The translations under genes were made by a program, and so were the position numbers. From Gaeumannomyces sp. JS-464 (lineage: Eukaryota; Ascomycota; Sordariomycetes; Magnaporthales; Magnaporthaceae): a stretch of DNA of 64,000 bases. Location: the NCBI GenBank assembly GCA_002197995.1, contig NGZR01000003.1, forward strand, positions 6,200,001-6,264,000, read 5' to 3'. Shown here piece after piece: positions 1 to 12,111 of this stretch (position 1 is its first letter; each line of letters opens with the position of its first letter). The notes below the pieces were generated by a model that did not search any database, had not been told where the DNA came from, and worked only from the letters and a program-made list of their open reading frames with translations.

Positions 1-2102
<2,102 letters not shown>

Positions 2103-4499
2103 TCAGCGGGCGGTAACCTTGCCACTGCTGGCTGGGCTCGACGGTGGTCCCACCACTGACGAGCGCTTAGTCTGGCGCCGCTCAGCCCACTCGCGACTAA
2201 GCTGGCGGGACCGCTCGGCTGCCTCCTGTCTGGCCAGCTTGGCCATCATCTCGCGTTCGCGCTGGTCTCGCTCGCGCTCCTCGACGATGCTGTTATCGCG
2301 TCGGTAGATCTCACGCGCACGGCGCCGCTGCTGTTGAATGTCTTCGTTCGACACCCCGCTGCTGCTGCTTTGCTAATGTTGGTGCTGCCGTAGACGTCGA
2401 CGTTCCGCGGATGCTGCTAGCCGCCGGCTTGTTCCGAGACGCTGCTGAGCTGCGGCCGTGGTGTCTCGGCCACGTTGCTGCTGGCTGTCCATGACGCCGC
2501 TCAGGAGCCGCCGCGAGGGGCCAGCTCCGGCGCCAACGGTGGCCCGCTTCTTTCCAGGGGACGTCGTGGGCCGAACTTTCGCAGTGCTCCGCCGAGGCGC
2601 TGGCGGCTTGGCAGCCTGGCGCGCACGGCTCGCGACCGTCTCACGAGGCATACTAGACGGGTGGTCAGGGGCGCGGATAGGGCGAGCCTTGAATTCCCGT
2701 CGCCGACGCTCCTCCTCCTTCCTGGGCCCGGAGCTTGGCTTTGGTGTTCCTCCCTCTTCCGTCGCGAGATAGCCTCGCCGGGGAGTTCAAAGGTTGGCCT
2801 GGTGGGTAGCCTGGCTGAACGTGCCCTCTGCAGAGCACTCGCCTGGGCTGCCTTCTCTGACTTCTCCGTCTCTGCCTTGGCCAGGCGCGCCTCGCGCTGT
2901 TCCTTAAGTCTCCGTGCCACAGCGTCGCCCGGCAGCTCGAACATGGGCACCGTCTTCGTGGCCTGCCTTGGCTCGATGACACTAGCGGGCCTGGCCGTGT
3001 GTTAGTCGTCCGCTTTACCGAAGGCGAGTTTGTCGGTGTCGGTTTCTGGTCGTTCTGGTTGAGGACAATTGACACGGACTTTCGCACAGAGTCGCTGCGA
3101 GAGATCTCGGCTCCGCTGGCACGCACTGAGCCTGTCCTTGAGACCGGCTTCTTAGTCGTTGACGGCGCTCGCTTGACGGTGCCTGGCTGTTTGGTGCTCG
3201 GGGCCCTCTGCAACTTGTCTGGGGAGGGAACACGCTCGACCTAACAACCTCGTGCAGCGCCTCTAGCTGCTCCTCTAGATCATCGAGGGCTTCGAAGCTG
3301 TCCTCGATCCGCGCGCTAGACACTGGCCGAGGGAACGGACTGGCAGCCCTCTTTGGGATGTGTCCTGGGGGGCAATAGTTTGGCGGCAACCTCGCCTGGC
3401 TCGAGCACAGTAATCTGAGGCTCTGGCCCAGACGAGGGGTGATGTTTCGGGCATCATTGTGACGGAGGTGGCGGTTCCTGGCTCCTCGATATCGGTCTTG
3501 GTTGAGGCCTGCTCAGGGTTGTCGATGGGTGTTGCCAAAAGGGTGTAGACGGGGACAGGGTGGTTTTCAATACCTGCCTCTCCACCAGAGTCCTTGGTTG
3601 TCGACTCAGTCCTGGACTCGACAAGGTTACAACCAAAGTAGAGTTTCGCACTCGGGTTGGCTGTGCCTGGAGCGGTATCAATGCCGGCAGATCTGCCACT
3701 CTCACGGTAATACTTCTCTGCGGCTTCCGAATAAACAGGAACAGAAAGAACGTAGTCAAAATCGCCGGCCTCGTGCCTTTCTAGCTTCTGCTGGTCTACA
3801 GCACGACTGGTCGTAGGCGGGCGAGGTGTTGGAGAGTGCGCAGCGGGAGCGTCTACTAAATACGTAGTGTAGCGTGGTCAGCAAGGGAGGTCCTACGAGA
3901 AGGGACAGGTGTGGACAAGGATGCCATGGCTTGTATTTCTCACCTTGAACAAGCTTCGGCCTTGGTCCAGGAGCGGCGCCAGAGGGCTGACGAAGCTGGC
4001 CCTGACCAGGCTCAGGATCACGGCCAAGGGACTGGAGCGTCTTGGGCACAACCAGCGACAAGCCTGGAGGGAGGAATGTGTTCTCGTCGAGCGGCAGGCG
4101 CGTGTGGGGGCCGCGGGAGAGAGGCTTCTGGTCCCTGGCGTCGAATATAGCCTTTTTGGGGCTGCTGATGTGGAAGTGGTCGAGCTGGTTGGCGAGCGAC
4201 TCGGGAGAAGCAAGTTCGAGCCGAGAGAGGTTCTGGGCCTGCTGCAAGTTGCGCTCGCCCAAAACGGTAGGCTCGGGAACGTTGGAGCTAGCAGCGGCGG
4301 CCGTGCTCAAGCCTGTGATGGTAGTGGTGGTGGTGGTGGTGGTGGTGGTGGTGTGAGCGTCGTCAGTGCGATGCGATGCGGGCGACGACGATGGCAGTGG
4401 AATAGTCTCGGAGCAGCTGGTGATGCTGTCCTCGAGCACGGCAAAAAGATCAAGCGCGCCAGCCGAGGGCTGGCGCTGGCCGGCAAGTCGGCTGGCCAT
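2103..4499 (-). CDS. Uncharacterised basic low-complexity protein with two FELPGEA-type motifs (possibly TPX2-like)
   Basis: I do not recognise a named family with certainty. The ATG at 4499 opens MASRLAGQRQPSAGALDLF, followed by a poly-Thr tract from a (GGT)n microsatellite at about 4324-4353 and an ISSPKKAIFDARDQKPL block. Exon 1 ends at 3944. The intron is 3853-3943, with a tandem TAGTAG acceptor that offers two in-frame choices. The second exon is acidic, then basic: DSFEALDDLEEQLEALHEVV, a Ser/Arg/Lys-rich stretch, then two related motifs, MFELPGDAVARRLKEQREA and TFELPGEAISRRKREE. The second motif leads to a charged coiled coil and EFKARPIR. The C-terminus is a Glu/Arg helix (QQQRRRAREIYRRDN) that stops at 2103. 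Frame changes near 3420, 3385, 3250, 3000, 2740, 2720 and 2355 break the reading but not the motif order. The FELPGE...EFKARP pattern loosely recalls TPX2-type microtubule-associated proteins; this is inference. Confidence 0.7.
4324..4353. repeat. (GGT)n trinucleotide microsatellite inside a coding exon
   Basis: About ten GGT/GTG units on the plus strand. On the coding minus strand they give an uninterrupted run of about eleven threonines in the 2103-4499 gene, a likely length-variable tract. Confidence 0.85.
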
Positions 4500-6148
4500 T
4501 GTCACTTTACCGTCAGCGGAGCGCGAGCAGGGGAGCGCGATCTGCGTCCGTGTAGTAATAACGACCCAGGGGGCTGTGTGCTTGTAAATTTATTGAGCAG
4601 GGGTCTCGCGCCGGGGCAGAGTGCTTGATTGGGCCTCGGCCGTTGGTCCCTGGCTGGCGATCCAATCCAAAAAGGCCTAGAGTGATGCTCGATACAGACT
4701 GCGAGGAATCGATTTGATGTGAGACGGTTGAGAATTGTGCAGCCAAGAAAGACAGCGGGGTGGAATCAAGTGGAAGAGAGAAAAGAGGGCAGAAACAGAG
4801 AAAACGCGGCAGGGCAGAAGCGAGGCGAGGTCTCCTTCCCTTAATCCTTGCTCGTGTATTGGTACTGCACGCTCAACCTTGACCTGCCCCGGCATTGCGC
4901 CTGCCGTCCGTAACACGAGTCGGAGGGGCAGCGGGGATTTGTTGATTTCATGTTTACTGTATGCCAAATCTGTCGACGGCACCGCCTGCCTGCCTCTCGT
5001 GCAGCAAAGCGGAGGCGCCCACAGACGCATTGGGGATACTATTCGTCAGATACGAACCCGTCAGATACGAACCGTCACTGGCCTGCAGGCGGCCCCCCTC
5101 GGCGCCGACACGGGAAGAACGCTCCAGAAGCAATGACAGCTCTCGCAGCCGAACGCCCACGGGGAAAGCGCTTGCGAAGGGCCAAGGGGCAGCCCACCGA
5201 CGCCAGACTCATAACGAGAGTGATAATCACTGCCTTCCCCACCGCCGCATGCTGCTGTCGTCTTCCGTTTCACCATGATTCAAGCCGCCTGGCGATCAGT
5301 AGTCCCGCGAGCGGTTTCACATCGAGGGTCGACATGCCTCAATGGGTACGCTTGGGTGGTATGCAGCCAGGATGTGCTTGCATAAATCTCTATTCTGGAG
5401 CATCTCGCCGGCCGTCTATGGGGTGCGGCTTGCAACGCCTATGCCGCGGCACAGGCCCCCTTTCTGTCAGCAGGGTTTTTCCCCAAATAATAAAATAACC
5501 CGACGGCGCGGTTCCATCAAGCACCGACGCGGACCCCCACTCCAATAGCACCCCCAGGCGCCTTCTTTTGCTTTTCCACGCAGGCTTTGACTGGGCTGCC
5601 CCTCCGTTTGATCCATCAATCCTTCTTCAATCGATCGTCGGCGAACAACCAGTTGACTTTGCTTCTTCGCGTCACCAGGCCTGGTCCAAAGCCTTTAAGG
5701 CATGGATGGAAGCCGAGGTTGCACCAGTCTAATGACGTTTTGGGTAAAGAACGCGTCGCGGAAACGAAATAAACATGCGGGGCCCGGCCTGCAGCTGGCT
5801 TGGTAGCGCAACGTCGGCGTCCAATAGGATTCCGTCTGCCCCTCAATCTGCCGCGACAGAACTCTATCCAGCCGGGTGACGGCGGTCGCGTCGAGTGCGG
5901 GTTACAAGTGTTGGATTTTTGGATTTTGACACGAGGGGCCGAAGGTGCGAGGCGGATCTCGGCGTGCTGCGCATCTGGCCGGACAGGTACCTGGGTGATA
6001 ATGCAGTGACGGTGCTGTCAACACCCAAGGATGCAGGCAGTAATGCCACCTTGGAGGGAGAACGTGCCAGCCCGCGTGCGGAACACGTCAAAAAGGCCCG
6101 GTTGGGCGAACTGCATCCCATCCAGGCGAATCAGGGCACCCGTCCAGC
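4500..6148. other. Intergenic region between the FELPGEA gene and DAD2
   Basis: It holds the promoter side of the 2103-4499 gene and the 3' flank of DAD2. No coding signal was recognised on either strand. It includes an exact 15-bp tandem duplication (cgtcagatacgaacc) at 5044-5073. Confidence 0.55.
5044..5073. repeat. 15-bp perfect tandem duplication
   Basis: The unit cgtcagatacgaacc occurs twice head to tail in the intergenic region upstream of the FELPGEA-motif gene. It is too short to assign a role. Confidence 0.8.
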
Positions 6149-6701
6149 TTATTCCTCAACCTCGGGCTGCTCTTCTGTTTGCGCCTGGATGGTTGGGGCA
6201 TGCTCGGTCGGGATCCTGACCAGCGTCTGCGGAAGTGCTATCGAGCCCGTCTCGGCTGTGTTAGGCCGGCCCTCGTCCTCGGACTTGGGCTTCGGCAGCT
6301 TTGCTATTTATGGGATCAGATGGGTCAGGGATAGTTCATGTGCACAGCTTGGCACACAAACAGCCGCACGTTTTGCTTTTTAGCCTTCAAGGACGGGGGT
6401 TTATCCACCGCCAACGACATACCCGAGGCCATGTTGATGGCTTGCAGCACGTTGTGCCAGTTGCCCAGGACCAGCGCGATGGCCTCTGTGCCGTCCGACA
6501 GCGTGCCCGCTTCTGCTCCAGCGCCTCCATCTGCGTCGCCACTGCAGCGCTCAGGTCGCGGAGCTCTCGCAGGTTCTCAAGCTCGGCCTTCTTCTCGTTC
6601 ACACGGGCCACGAGGGCGGGTGACTGCCCAGATCCAATACTGCCTCCAGCGCCCGACGGCTGCCGCATGTGACCTGGCAGCGATCGTGAGGGGAACGACA
6701 T
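6149..6701 (-). CDS. DAD2: DASH/Dam1 outer-kinetochore complex subunit Dad2
   Basis: Dad2 is a small subunit of the fungal DASH (Dam1) complex, which couples kinetochores to spindle microtubule ends. The ATG at 6701 gives MSFPSRSLPGHMRQPSGAGG. The family block ARVNEKKAELENLRELRDL follows, then LSAAVATQMEALEQK, then LSDGTEAIALVLGNWHNVL and QAINMAS, a continuous helical coiled-coil segment. Exon 1 is 6423-6701; the intron is 6304-6422 (119 nt, GTATGT donor); exon 2 is 6149-6303 and ends LPQTLVRIPTEHAP and an acidic tail. Exon 1 is 279 nt but must leave one spare base to join exon 2, so one base is missing, near 6498-6512 between EQK and LSDG. With it restored the protein is about 144 residues, normal for filamentous fungi. 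The gene is transcribed divergently from shugoshin. Confidence 0.93.
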
Positions 6702-7269
6702 GGCGGCCAAAAATGATGGGGCAGGCTGAAGAGCCGCGGGGCGCTCGGAGAAAAGAAAGAGAGAGGGAGAAAAGAAACCTGGCCGAAACCCAGGTCGGGC
6801 TAGAGAGAGACGGCGGCAGCACCACCAAAACGGAAGCCCACACAAGCAGAAGTTCGTTGGCAGCGTGGGTGGCGGGCTGGCTGGTGAGACTGCCAGCGTG
6901 GGGAGATGTGGCTGAACAACATAGGGCGAACAGCCCCTGTCGCCAGATCGGCATAACGGCAAGCCACCATACGTGGGCTGCTGCCCGGCCAACAACATTG
7001 CGGCCCCCGCAGCCCAAGCTAGCCGTTTTTGGAAGGCTGTAAATATCGCCTGCATGCGCCAGAGTGGATTTTGATGACATTGCGCTGCCGCACAGGCGCA
7101 GTTGCCCAATACAGCAATGTACACAGAAAACTTTGGGCCAGGTCCAGACTATGCCCAACCACCTCACGCCTCAGCTGCAGTAAACTTTTGACAGAAACAG
7201 CGCGTCCGCCACCAAGCGACTTGGGATAGCCTCCTGCTGGACTACACACGGCACGCATCACTATGAGCC
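6702..7269. promoter_or_regulatory. Shared divergent promoter region of DAD2 and shugoshin
   Basis: These 568 bp separate the two start codons, with DAD2 leaving leftwards and shugoshin rightwards. Both products act at the centromere/kinetochore in mitosis, so co-regulation is plausible. I see no clear TATA box or known cell-cycle box inside the interval. The only ACGCGT nearby, at 7315-7320, overlaps the first shugoshin splice donor. Confidence 0.5.
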
Positions 7270-9735
7270 ATGGCGAGACTCAACGAACCCCCGGTATCTG
7301 CAGACAGCTTGGAAACGCGTATGTCACCGCCTTTTGTGCAGCTGATCGCGCCGAGGGAGGCCACTAACAGAGCTCCCATGCTTCGCAGTGCGCCGCAGAT
7401 TTCTACGCCAGAATCGTGACATCGCTCGGGTCAACTCGAACCAATCGCTCCGTATCCGAAGTCTCGAGAATGAGTGCGCCCGCCTGCTGTCGGAAAACCT
7501 CCACCTCCGCGGCCAAGTCCTCCGACTCGAGAAGGAGCTCGAGAACAACTCGGCCAGTCGCGTGGCAGACCATGCTCTCGAGATAAAGGCCAGGATGGAG
7601 CTCCAGCTGCTCGAGATGAGCTCTCTGCTGGAGTGCCTAGGCCTCGAGCCACCAACGAAGAGGCGGTCGTCCAACAGGGAGCGCAAGATGGCCAAGCCAA
7701 GACCCAGCCTCTTCCGGAGCCCGCCCGCGCGGCGCCAAAGGAACTTGAGTGCCGAAGAGCAGGACGCCCTGGCCATGCAGGAGGGCCGCATGCCGCCCAT
7801 CCACGAGAACAAGTCATACCCGCGACAGACTCTCAGGTACGCCCTTTCTGCGAGTGTGCGACCTGCTATGCAACTCGGGGTATCATAAGCTGACCAGACT
7901 CTCTATGTAATAGTCGCGAGGAAATCTTGGCACTGTGCTCCGAGGCCGAAACTTCGACAGACTCTCCAGACCTGGGGCCGCCTCCAGTGTCGAGATTCGT
8001 GGAGGAGGATCCAGTCAAGACGGACTCGCCGAGTAGGCCTGTGCGCGTCCGCGTCTATTCCGATGCCCCCATCGCTGCTGAAGCCGGCAGCCCGCTCGCC
8101 CTGAACGCCCAGCGCCCGGCGCAATCGCCTCTCCCGAGCCCGACGAAGAAGGTGGCAAGTCCCCAGCCAGCCAAGACCGAGTCTCCCCGTCAGGTTTTGG
8201 CGGAGAAGCGGCTCGCCTTTGAGAAGCCCATCACGACCGAGAAAGCCCTTACGCCTCAGAAACCCCTCACTTCTCAGAAGCCTCTTACGGTCGAAAAACC
8301 CCTCACGATCGAAAGGCCCTTGGCTCTTGAAAAGCCGTCCCCGGTGGCGGAGCACGTTCCGGCCAAATCAAGCTCTAAGAGGAAATTTGCCGTTACAGAC
8401 GAGAACGAGATCCCAAGCTTCGCGAAGTCCGAGAACGAGAAGCCGGCTGGAGCGAGGGAGGCGAAGGGAAAGAGGAACGCGAGAGGTCTTTCTGGAGCTG
8501 GTCGGAAGGATGCTCGACAGAGGACACTAGCCGCGGCGCCGATGGCCCGGCCAGCATTGGCTGCGAAGAGCACGAACGATGACCTCTTGTCGCCGAGGAA
8601 ACAGGCTCCCGTGAAGGCACCGGCCGAAGCAACAGAGGCGATGAAACCGACCACGATCCTGCAACCCAGGCCGCATGACGCTCCTAAGGCCAGCCCACAG
8701 AGCATCGTTCTGGGCCTGCCCAACCCTTCGCCACCACCTGTTGCGGAAATTCACCCATCCGAGCTCGCTGCCGCCTCGCTTGATACTCAGATGATGTCGC
8801 CCATTACGCCTGGGCGCCTTCCTGTGATGGAAAAGCCTTGCGACACCCCACCCCCGCTGGATATCTCGTCAGCAGGCGATACAGCGCGTCCCAGTAGGAG
8901 AGCTAGGGCCGCAGTCAGCTACGCCGAACCGAGTCTGAGGGACAAGATGCGCCGGCCGACGAAGGAGCTGACAGACGCCGTGTCTGGCGAGGGCAAATAC
9001 AAGCATCGCACGTCCATGAACATCAAGGACGAAACTGCGCCGATGGTGCCCTCGTCGGCAACCAAGGGAAGGGGAACGCCTGTTCCTGCTGTCGCCAGTG
9101 CCGAGCGCCCCGTTGAGTCGATTACGGTGCAACGTTCCCCCGGCGCCCAGCCAGCCGCCGCGCCTGAGGTGACTAGCAGGGAGGCTGTTGCATCTCCGAC
9201 GGCCAGCAGGATAGTTGCTCCCGCCGCGGATGTGCCCAACATAAACATTACAAGCAGGCGCAAGCAAGCGTCATCGGCCGGAGAGAGCGACGGGGTTTCG
9301 GGCAAAGCAGATGTGCGACCGGAGCCCACATCGAAGACGATAAACGACCTCTCGTCATCAACCAGGGATCTCCGGCAAACTGAGACGTTAGCGCCCATGT
9401 TGGATCCCTATGAGTTTACCACCACGTCTCCGGCAGCGGAAAGGACGGTGACGGTGGAGCGCGCTTCTGCCCCCATGCGCAGCTCGCACGCGCGGTCATC
9501 ACGACGACCGGTTTTGAGGGAGGATGTGGCTGCCGCGCTCAAGGGCGAGGTGGCGGCGGCGGCGGCCACCCAGAAGGTCACTCGGTCCGCCAGCTCGAGG
9601 AAGAGAGCATCCCTGGCGACACGCAACAAGCCATCGATGCTGGAGGGCCGAGACGACTCGGAGGACGAATACGGCGACTCTGAGGCGGCGGACGCCACAG
9701 ACCGTATTTCGAGACGACGCAGTATGATGATATGA
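7270..9735 (+). CDS. SGO1: Shugoshin (centromeric cohesin protector)
   Basis: Shugoshin recruits PP2A to pericentromeric cohesin and shields it from separase. The ATG at 7270 gives MARLNEPPVSADSLET. Exons are 7270-7318, 7389-7836 and 7914-9735 (49, 448 and 1822 nt); together they give an uninterrupted 772-residue frame. Residues of about 17-60 form the family's N-terminal coiled coil (RRFLRQNRDIARVNSNQSL, then LENECARLLSENLHLRGQV), the PP2A-binding and dimerisation segment. The long middle is disordered and carries seven 6-residue repeats at 8221-8346. The basic SGO C-box is present as RRARAAVSYAEPSLRDKMRR, the segment that in this family contacts phosphorylated histone H2A. An acidic then basic tail closes the protein. 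Fungi often have a single shugoshin; whether this species has a second cannot be told. It is one of the few multi-exon genes here with no frame problem. Confidence 0.95.
8221..8346 (+). repeat. Seven 18-bp coding repeats (hexapeptide E/Q-K-P-L-T-x) in shugoshin
   Basis: Seven contiguous 18-nt units encode degenerate copies of E/Q-K/R-P/A-L/I-T-x, for example QKPLTS, QKPLTV, EKPLTI. They sit in the disordered middle of shugoshin and add evenly spaced Lys-Pro and Thr residues. Third-base divergence between copies shows they are not a recent expansion. Confidence 0.85.
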
Positions 9736-10402
9736 ACGGACTGAAAGGCGCAAGAGCGTGTACGACCCGACTGTGCTGTTTTTGTTCAACCCCTCATGAC
9801 CACGACTCGGACGGAGTTTCTAGCGCGCACCTCCATTTTGCTCTTTTGTCTGTTTTTTGGGTCCCATCATGTTTGGATGTCGGCCCACTTGCCTTGCATT
9901 TCCCCTTGCTCTTTTGTCCTCCCGTTTTCTTGGATTGGAAGCCCAACTGTTTGATATCAATGTAATTCTCGGCAGATACGCCTGATGATACTATACCCTT
10001 CCCTTGATTAGCCAGATCATATTACTACCTGTTTCATGAATTTGTCATTTCCACACAGCATAATTCTACGTAATTATTTGGGCTTTGCGGAACCGCAACG
10101 ATTCCATGATTTGACGACATGTGCCCGTCCGTCGATGGACGTGTGCACCGCGTCATCTCCTGAACCCCTGAAACCGTCGCCTCTCAACTCGACTTACCCC
10201 CGCCGCGCCATTTTCACACATTAAACCCGCCACTCTAGGCCGTCGTGCCTGGTCCGTTTTCATCCTACCGTGGTTGCAGCGGTTGAATACTCCAAACGCA
10301 CTTCGAGTCGTCGATGGATCACGAGAGTGTTCTGGATACCATCCAACAAAGTCCCGTATTCCTCCACATCGATTCTGCGTACCGACGAGCTTCCCATCAC
10401 CG
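9736..10402. other. Convergent 3' intergenic region (shugoshin / VPS29)
   Basis: Shared 3' flank of two convergent genes. It is T-rich just after the shugoshin stop. No coding or structured element was recognised. Confidence 0.55.
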
Positions 10403-11212
10403 TCATGAAGGTGCCGCAGTCGGTTCAACCACCTTGGTGTAGGTGACCTTTTCTACTGCCACATTCTCAACCCCATTGGCATCCTTCCTCAGCTGATACA
10501 CGTATAGTGTGAGAGAGATTCCTTGAACCTGCAAAGCATCAAATTACAGATCAGCGGACAACTCGACCACGCGACCAGCGGGCGAGGAAAGGAGAATAAA
10601 AAGCAAGGGCGCGGTAGCTCACATCCATCAGGCAAAAGCTGGGCACAATGTCCTCCTCCTTGCCCCAGCCGGTTGAGAAGGCGCCGGTGGCGCTCCCCGG
10701 GTTGATGAAGAACTTGTCCATGTACTCGAAGCACTCGAAGCGGTGGGTGCCGCCCCAGCAGAGCACATCGACGTCGAGCTTGTTGGCCTCGGCCAGCAGC
10801 AGGTCGGGCTCGTTGCTGACTAGGGTGAAGCCCTCGAGGAAGCCGACGCGGATGCTGCCGTGCGTCACGACCTGCGACAGCGGCAGCGACGTGGCCTCGA
10901 CGTCGAACCGGCCCTTGACGATCTTGAGGTCGGGCGCCACCGTCCTGAGGTACTCGTACGTCGTCCGGTCCGTCAGGTTGCCCAGGCAGAGCGTCTGGCC
11001 GATCTTGCCGGGCGCGAGGAGCTTCTTGAACTGTTTTGCTTTGTGATTTTTTTTCCCGTGTGGTTTCTGGGGGTCAGCCGGCCTCTTCGTTACTGTTGCG
11101 ATTTGCCCCTCGTGCGACTCCGCGCGCGCAATCTAGCACCGACCTTTGGCGGGATGTCCAGCGCGCGATCTGGGATGTGGAGGTCGCCGATGACGAGGAT
11201 CAGGAAGGCCAT
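10403..11212 (-). CDS. VPS29: Retromer subunit Vps29
   Basis: Vps29 is the metallophosphoesterase-fold subunit of retromer (with Vps35 and Vps26), which retrieves cargo from endosomes to the Golgi. The start is MAFLILVIGDLHIPDRA at 11212, with the phosphoesterase-fold signature GDLH. LCLGNLTDRTTYEYL, GRFDVEA, GSIRVGFLEGF, CWGGTHRFECFEY and FINPGSATGAF follow in the family order. Exons are 11144-11212, 10623-11030 and 10403-10528 (69, 408 and 126 nt). The introns are 113 nt (donor GTCGGT, a weak match) and 94 nt. The three exons give an intact 200-residue protein ending VEKVTYTKVVEPTAAPS. Fungal Vps29 proteins keep the fold but are usually considered poor or inactive phosphatases; the WGGTH block here replaces the GHTH found in animals. 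No frame errors. Confidence 0.95.
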
Positions 11213-12111
11213 GTTGGCTCGTGTGCGCCGGGCCTGGGCCGAACCGTCTGAAGCAAAAGAAAAACGGAGACAAAGGCAGTAGGCGCAGCCTAGGGAGCCG
11301 CCGGTCCCGATAGGTCGGTAGATCGAGGGATGAAGCGATGCGGCGTTGTCGGACTTGCGTCAACCTCTGCAACGAATGAAGCGCGGCTATTTCATGCTCG
11401 GGCGGAACGATAAACGAGGGCTCGTTACGATTGCGCCGACTTGAGAAATCTCGTCCGGGCCGGCGTTCGCTGAAAGGCTGGGAAAAACAATCGTGGGTGC
11501 TGTTGCTATTTGATGTGTTGTGTCTCACTGGGGAGCGCCCGCGTTTGGGCCTGCAGCTGAGGCCTGCCAGGGACAAGCTGCGCCCGTTGGTGACGACGAG
11601 GGGGTGCAGCTAATCAGCGGGCAAGCCACATTCGCCGTTGAATTGGAGTGGCGGCTGAGGGGTAAAGCACTTGCAGGGGGAAGCACCAGCGCCACAGGCC
11701 CCCGCCAGGCCCAGCTCCGGGTTGGCGCGACGTGCTGACTCCGAAAACGGAGCACAGGCGATGGCAGATTGAAGCTGCCACGATGCCTCGCGCGGGTTCG
11801 GCCCCTGAATTGCCTGAATAAAAATAAGTCAGGAGTGAAGAAATCAGCGATAGACGCCTGAGGACGCATAAGATCCTGCCACTCGGTATTGACTGAGAGT
11901 CTACGTGCACCCAACTTTTCAATTCCTCTCTTTCGTCTTGTCTGACAGCTGCCAATTCTCTGCAATCACGGCCAAGGGTCATCGTGTCGCTTGGCAGCGT
12001 AGAAACAAAACACATCGGCCATCTCCCGAGACATTCCCGTCGGGATCCGGAAAGCTGGCTTTCCTGGCACGCGCGGGATTACCTAAGGGGCTGCGGACGA
12101 GCTCCGGCAGC
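11213..12111. promoter_or_regulatory. Divergent intergenic region, VPS29 / aminotransferase
   Basis: About 0.9 kb between two start codons pointing apart. The frame of the aminotransferase's first exon stays open upstream as far as about 11905, but no further conserved residues are seen there. No recognisable control motif was found. Confidence 0.45.

Noticed and set aside
7315..7320. ACGCGT (MluI cell-cycle box) at the start of shugoshin
   Set aside because: It overlaps the exon 1/intron 1 junction and other copies occur by chance elsewhere (for example near 5752), so it is not evidence of cell-cycle control.
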